A stretch of DNA of 64,000 bases from Vreelandella sp042466685. GTDB taxonomy: Bacteria > Pseudomonadota > Gammaproteobacteria > Pseudomonadales > Halomonadaceae. The stretch is taken from assembly GCF_042466685.1 (NCBI RefSeq), contig NZ_CP170448.1, positions 4,464,001 through 4,528,000 on the forward strand, read 5' to 3'. Positions 59,834 through 64,000 of the stretch are shown piece by piece (within the stretch, counting starts at the first letter, position 1; each line of letters opens with the position of its first letter). A model generated the notes under the pieces. The model worked only from the letters and a program-made list of their open reading frames with translations. It was not told the DNA's origin and did not search any database. The translations under genes were made by a program, and so were the position numbers.

Positions 59834-60655
59834 TTATAGCCCTTCCAGCAGGCGCAAAATCATCTGCGGCTGCTGGTTGGCCTGGGCCAGCATAGCGATA
59901 CCGGCCTGCTGCAAAATCTGCGCGCGCATAAGGTTGGAAACTTCCTTAGCGTAATCGGCATCCTGAATACGTGACCGTGCATCGGAGGTGTTAACAATGC
60001 TGTTATTGAGGCCGTCAATGACGCCTTCGAAGCGGTTCTGCACGGCACCCAAATAACTGCGCTGACGATCTAACCGCTTAATCGCCTCATCCACTCTATC
60101 TATCGGTTTATCCGTCCCACTGACATCCTCAGTCACGTCCAAACCATCCAGACCCAACCCTGTTAAATTCATGGCTTCAAAGCGAACGGCAATGGTATCG
60201 CCAGCGTTAGCCCCCACTTGAATGTTCAGTGATTTCGTGTCGTTAAACAGCCCAATGCCATTGAAGCTACTTTTCCCGGCGATGCGGTCAATCTCTTCCA
60301 AGCGTTGACCAATCTCGGTTTGAATAGCGTCAAGATCATTAGACGAATTAGTGCCGTTAGCCGCTTGTACACTCAGCTCACGAATTCGCTGCAGGTTGTC
60401 GTTGATCTGGTTGAGCGAGCCTTCCGCCGTCTGCACCATGGAGATGCCATCATTGGTGTTGCGGATCGCCTGGGTCATACCTTTGATTTGCGCCGTCATG
60501 CGGTTGGCAATCGCTTGACCAGCGGCGTCATCCTTCGCGCTATTGATACGCAGCCCAGAAGAGAGGCGCTGCATGGCGGTCTGCATGGATTGCTGACTGC
60601 CGCGCAGATTATTCTGCACGATAAGCGACATCGCATTGGTATTCAGGCTGAGCAA
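59834..60655 (-). CDS. fliC: Flagellin
   Basis: A 273-residue flagellin. The conserved N-terminal D0/D1 helices (LSSGLRINSAKDDAAGQAIA, then NDGISMVQTAEGSLNQI) and the C-terminal D1/D0 helices (SRIQDADYAKEVSNLMRAQI, then ILQQAGIAMLAQANQ) are complete. The variable central region is very short, making a minimal filament subunit. The first codon is TTG (60655-60653), preceded by GGAGG six bases upstream. A sigma-28 promoter lies upstream. No other flagellar gene is near, so it may be an extra flagellin. Confidence 0.93.
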   Translation of the reverse strand: MLSLNTNAMSLIVQNNLRGSQQSMQTAMQRLSSGLRINSAKDDAAGQAIANRMTAQIKGMTQAIRNTNDGISMVQTAEGSLNQINDNLQRIRELSVQAANGTNSSNDLDAIQTEIGQRLEEIDRIAGKSSFNGIGLFNDTKSLNIQVGANAGDTIAVRFEAMNLTGLGLDGLDVTEDVSGTDKPIDRVDEAIKRLDRQRSYLGAVQNRFEGVIDGLNNSIVNTSDARSRIQDADYAKEVSNLMRAQILQQAGIAMLAQANQQPQMILRLLEGL

Positions 60656-60708
60656 CGCACGCCTCCGGGGAAATTAGCCTGCCCAACTGATTGGCGGCCT
60701 CAAGGTTA

Positions 60709-60736
60709 CTATCGGCCTAGAAGCAAAAACCATTAA
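60709..60736 (-). promoter_or_regulatory. Sigma-28 (FliA) promoter of the flagellin gene
   Basis: On the minus strand GCCGATAG (60716-60709) matches the FliA -10 GCCGATAA in seven of eight bases, and TTAAT (60736-60732) sits 15 bases upstream as the -35. The promoter overlaps the end of folK. Confidence 0.7.
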
Positions 60737-61176
60737 CGCTTTTGAGCTAAGAGGGTGCGGCCACTGCTCGCTAACACTTCATTGACAGGTTTTTTCACAT
60801 AATCGTGTCGATAGTAACCCTCATCGACCACCTCCCCATCCCAGGCCACAATATCTAAATCCATGGTGCGTGGGCCTGACTTGATCGCCCCCCGCACGCG
60901 GCCCAAGCGATCCTCCACCCCTTTGAGATAAGCCCGAAAGGCCTCACGCTCAAGCGGCGTGCTCACCAATAGCGCGGCATTAAGAAAGTCGGGCTGATGC
61001 TGGTACCCCACCGGGCGGGTGCGAATCGTTTTGGAGCGGGCTAGCAGATTGCATTCGCGACTAATGATATCAAGCGCCTGAACCACATAGTGGTCAGGAT
61101 CGATATTAGAGCCTAGCGAGATCAAGCACTCATGGAACGGAGCAGTGTGGGCGGCAGATAGCGTCGTTGGAGGCAT
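60733..61176 (-). CDS. folK: 2-amino-4-hydroxy-6-hydroxymethyldihydropteridine diphosphokinase
   Basis: A 147-residue HPPK that transfers pyrophosphate from ATP to 6-hydroxymethyl-dihydropterin in folate synthesis. The motifs ECLISLGSNIDPDHY, the pterin-binding RPVGYQHQPDFLNAALLV, and GPRTMDLDIVAWDG with its two magnesium-binding aspartates are present. It is slightly shorter than E. coli FolK (159) and probably a second, folM-linked copy. Divergent from the pteridine reductase gene. Confidence 0.92.
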   Translation of the reverse strand: MPPTTLSAAHTAPFHECLISLGSNIDPDHYVVQALDIISRECNLLARSKTIRTRPVGYQHQPDFLNAALLVSTPLEREAFRAYLKGVEDRLGRVRGAIKSGPRTMDLDIVAWDGEVVDEGYYRHDYVKKPVNEVLASSGRTLLAQKR

Positions 61177-61342
61177 AGCGACATCCTGTTAAACGTGACG
61201 TCTCGTAGAGCATCCTGGGAGTAGGACACTTCTACTTCTACTCCTAAGCTAGCGCTTCGTGCAAGCTGTGTATAAGTTATTGACAAACGTTTCACTCACG
61301 CAGAGAGTCTTCCCATACCAATAAAACAGTAGGGAACGCTCT

Positions 61343-62101
61343 ATGTACCATCAAGCAGCTCTGGTAACCGGCGGCGCCACCCGCTTGGGTCGCTACTTCT
61401 CCGAAGCTCTGGCCGATGCGGGCTACGACATTGCTCTACACGTTAATCGCTCGCGAGAGGAGGCCGAAGAGGTCGCCAGGGGTATCCGTGCCAAGGGGCG
61501 GGAGTGTGCAATATTCTCCTGCGATTTTTTAAACGACGATTTAAACGCCTTAATCCAGTCGGCCAAGCAGCGCTTCCCTGGGCTTAACCTGCTGCTGAAC
61601 AGCGCCTCTACCTATGAATCAGCGCCGATTGCGACGACCGAGCTTGCGATGTTGGAAGCCCAGTTCAGGGTCAATATGTTTACCCCTCTGCTGCTCACTC
61701 GCCACTTTGCCAAAGAGGTTAAAGAGGGCCAGGTGATCAATATCATTGATAATAAAGTGGCCTATCACCAATACCCTTACGCAGCGTATCTGCTCTCGAA
61801 AAAAAGCCTGGCGGAGATGACCCGTATGGCAGCATTGGAGTTCTCTCCGCGCATCCGCATTAACGGCATCGCCCCTGGTGTGATACTGCCTACCTCCCAG
61901 CGTACCAGCGACTATATTAAGTGGCGTATTGAAGGCATTCCGCTGAAAAGTCAGGGCGCCCCGAACCACCTTGTACAAGCTTTGCACTACTTATTGGACA
62001 ACCCCTTTGTGGCGGGGCAGATTCTGTTTGTCGATGGCGGGGAGTCGATCAACCTGGAAGGACGGCACTCTGAAAATTATGCCTATGAAATAAAGCCCTA
62101 A
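61343..62101 (+). CDS. folM: FolM-like pteridine reductase (short-chain dehydrogenase)
   Basis: A 252-residue short-chain dehydrogenase/reductase. The nucleotide motif is TGGATRLG (Thr9-Gly16), the TGX3RXG variant that distinguishes pteridine reductases (PTR1, FolM) from the usual TGX3GXG. The NNSASTYE-like segment is LLNSASTYESAP, the catalytic Tyr and Lys lie in YAAYLLSKKSL, and RINGIAPGVILP follows. It likely reduces dihydromonapterin or dihydrofolate with NADPH. Divergent from folK, which supports a pterin role. Confidence 0.82.
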   Translation: MYHQAALVTGGATRLGRYFSEALADAGYDIALHVNRSREEAEEVARGIRAKGRECAIFSCDFLNDDLNALIQSAKQRFPGLNLLLNSASTYESAPIATTELAMLEAQFRVNMFTPLLLTRHFAKEVKEGQVINIIDNKVAYHQYPYAAYLLSKKSLAEMTRMAALEFSPRIRINGIAPGVILPTSQRTSDYIKWRIEGIPLKSQGAPNHLVQALHYLLDNPFVAGQILFVDGGESINLEGRHSENYAYEIKP

Positions 62102-62111
62102 AACGCAGAGA

Positions 62112-62129
62112 GGCCGCCCGAAGGCGGCC
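62112..62129. terminator. Hairpin between convergent folM and the MscS gene
   Basis: GGCCGCC (62112-62118) and GGCGGCC (62123-62129) around a CGAA tetraloop. No T-run, so it is a weak terminator candidate for either gene. Confidence 0.45.
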
Positions 62130-62156
62130 CCTGCAACGATTCGCATCGATAACGGC

Positions 62157-64000
62157 TTAAGTCTCATCGACGTCATCATGGTCAGGTTTTTGGTGATCGA
62201 CCGTATCAGGGGTTGTCTGATTGAGTCGAGGATCAAACCTGTCATCCGTTGTAACGTCACCTGACTTGGGTTGCCCTGCCGGACTACCGTCGATTGTAAA
62301 GGCTTGCTGCATGATACGCAGATTAGCGGGCGGCGCAGAACCTGTCTTATCTTGCCCGAAGTAGAGCGTGGTATGCGGGAAGGGTATTTCGATACCCGCC
62401 TCATCAAAGCGCATTTTCACCAAGCGATTGTAGGCACGGCCCACGGCCCACTGATCCCCCGGCGTGGTTTTAATCACCACACGGATATTCACCGAGCTGT
62501 CCGCCAGAGCCGTCACACCGGCCACGGTGAGATCCGCCAGTAGCTTAAAGCCATGCTCTTCACTGGCTTTCAGATCCTCAAAAGCCAACTGAAGTTGTGC
62601 AATGGCATCATCTATACTTTCACGATAGGCAATGCCGTATTCGCCCACATGGTTGCCGTACTCACGCATATAGTTAGATACGGTATCCACGCTGGAGAAC
62701 GGTACGATATGGTAAGTACCGGATAGATCGCGGATCCCTACAGAGCGGATACTGAGCCGTTCTGCGGTACCTGTTATGCCACCTACCGTCACCACATCCC
62801 CGGTGTTCATGGCATTCTCTATCTGAATGAATACACCGGTGATAACGTCCTGCACCAGTTTCTGGGCGCCAAAACCAATCGCCAGACCCAGTACACCGGC
62901 ACCGGCAATCAGCGGGCCGATATTGATGCCGATTTCCGACAGCACGATCATGCCGGTAATGGTCACCATGGCGATTGCCAGTGCATTACGAAATAGGCTG
63001 AGCAGCGTTTTCGCCCGCGCCGACGGTTCTCCGTGGCCGGTTTCCGGGTTGAGCTTGTGCTCAATAAGGCTCGCCAAACCTAGCCAAACGGCTAGCGCCA
63101 CAATCAAAATCACCGCCACGCTGGTCAGGTTGCCAACCAGGTTGGCACCGCGTTCAGAGGCGTACCAGGCGGCGAGGTCAAAGGCGCCCCATGCATTCAG
63201 CACCATCATGATGACCACGATCAGAATAATCGTGCGCAGCACGCGAAGTGCATTGGGCACGTAGCTGTTCAAGCGCTTCTCAAGCAGGGGCAATTTGCGC
63301 CGCAAGTCGTCGGACAGGGTAATCCGGCGGCCAATGGTTTGGGTAAGAAACGACGATACCAATAGCCCAACAACAATCGCCGCCAATGACTTCAGCGTGG
63401 CAAACATCACAAACGGCAATGCATCGCCAGGGCGCGTCAAGGTCAGTACAAACACCATCAAGAAGTACAGCAGCGCAAACAGATGCCAAGTACGGGCAAA
63501 TAGCTGTAGCGAAACGCGGCTGGCGGTGAGCGTCGATTTTGCCGCCATCTCGTTCAGGTTATCGCGCAGGCGGGTGCGGTTCTTAAGCACCACGACCACG
63601 GCGTAGATAAATGCCAGCACCATGATCAGCGTACCGACCGCTTGACCCAGCGAAGCCGACACGTAGAAGTTAACCAGCGGGACTATCACCATCAGGCCAT
63701 AACCGACCATGCCGATCAGCCGCGCTAGCCAGCGGTTCCAGTAGGAGGCTTCCTGGGCAGAGATAGGCAGTAGCCGCAGCCCTTCGTAGCGCGAAGAGAA
63801 CAACATCCGCACCGCGGCTTTGAGCAGCTCAATAATCAAGAATGCATTCAAAAAGAGCGAGGCGCGGGTAGATAGCTCACCGGCTTCACCAATCGCAAAC
63901 GTGGCCAATAGGTTGCCACCCACATAGGCCAAGCCGACCAGCAACACATCGATGACCGCCGCAATGGCCACACAGGCAATCAAGCGCAACACCGGCGTTA
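62157..64000 (-). CDS. MscS family mechanosensitive channel (5' end outside the window)
   Basis: At least 611 residues of a larger MscS-like protein. The frame stays open to base 64000 and the first in-window start is an internal GTG, so the N-terminus is probably missing. Several membrane segments precede the pore-lining helix and beta domain: ITGMIVLSEIGINIGPLIAG, AGVLGLAIGFGAQKLVQDVI, then ENAMNTGDVVTVGGITGTAE. It opens under membrane tension to release solutes on osmotic downshift, a sensible function in a halophile. Confidence 0.9.
   Translation of the reverse strand, partial: TPVLRLIACVAIAAVIDVLLVGLAYVGGNLLATFAIGEAGELSTRASLFLNAFLIIELLKAAVRMLFSSRYEGLRLLPISAQEASYWNRWLARLIGMVGYGLMVIVPLVNFYVSASLGQAVGTLIMVLAFIYAVVVVLKNRTRLRDNLNEMAAKSTLTASRVSLQLFARTWHLFALLYFLMVFVLTLTRPGDALPFVMFATLKSLAAIVVGLLVSSFLTQTIGRRITLSDDLRRKLPLLEKRLNSYVPNALRVLRTIILIVVIMMVLNAWGAFDLAAWYASERGANLVGNLTSVAVILIVALAVWLGLASLIEHKLNPETGHGEPSARAKTLLSLFRNALAIAMVTITGMIVLSEIGINIGPLIAGAGVLGLAIGFGAQKLVQDVITGVFIQIENAMNTGDVVTVGGITGTAERLSIRSVGIRDLSGTYHIVPFSSVDTVSNYMREYGNHVGEYGIAYRESIDDAIAQLQLAFEDLKASEEHGFKLLADLTVAGVTALADSSVNIRVVIKTTPGDQWAVGRAYNRLVKMRFDEAGIEIPFPHTTLYFGQDKTGSAPPANLRIMQQAFTIDGSPAGQPKSGDVTTDDRFDPRLNQTTPDTVDHQKPDHDDVDET

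Overview
The window looks like a chromosomal stretch of a moderately halophilic gammaproteobacterium of the Halomonadaceae (Halomonas/Vreelandella type). This is inferred from gene content: an MvaT-type H-NS protein, three sets of TRAP transporter genes, a BCCT compatible-solute carrier, Pseudomonas-like lysine catabolism genes and a ureDABCEFG/urtABCDE pair. No rRNA or species marker is present. Most of the DNA is GC-rich, and one gene (9721-12162) is strikingly AT-rich.

Layout. 1-4300: lysine catabolism (L-pipecolate oxidase amaA, 2-oxoadipate dioxygenase/decarboxylase hglS, a class III aminotransferase likely acting on 2-aminoadipate), with a 147-bp dispersed element between the last two. 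4715-5104: mvaT. About 5289-12308: a probable accessory island between a decayed tRNA-Arg 3' half and an intact tRNA-Arg(CCG). It carries fhuD, a TonB-dependent receptor, a decayed polyamine-binding-protein gene and an unrecognised 813-residue protein with a zinc ribbon and a PD-(D/E)XK-like motif. That protein is the best candidate for an undescribed (perhaps defence) function.

12529-23472: TRAP genes. There is an orphan dctP, a LysR regulator, a FAD-linked 2-hydroxyacid dehydrogenase, a complete dctPQM, then a GlxA-type regulator divergent from another complete dctPQM, with a second copy of the dispersed element. 23577-30793: NAD-dependent molybdenum formate dehydrogenase fdsGBA-fdhD-fdsD with a divergent ModE-like regulator. 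30894-34113: a chemoreceptor, an orphan terminator suggesting a small RNA, and a YihY membrane protein.

34116-48101: urea use. The urease operon ureDABCEFG and the urea ABC transporter urtABCDE lie on the minus strand. Between them sit a globin-coupled diguanylate cyclase (dosC-like) and a RES-Xre toxin-antitoxin pair. Both urea operons have good sigma-54 promoter matches, and urtA also has several NtrC-like sites, so nitrogen control is likely.

48528-54366: a tripartite tricarboxylate transporter tctCBA with a CitA/CitB-type two-component system. 54437-57894: a DUF481 outer membrane protein and an NMT1-type ABC importer. 58242-59810: a BCCT carrier with a terminator in its leader. 59834-64000: a lone flagellin with a sigma-28 promoter and TTG start, folK, a divergent folM-like pteridine reductase, and a MscS-family channel that runs off the window. 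No CRISPR array, complete insertion sequence or rRNA was seen.
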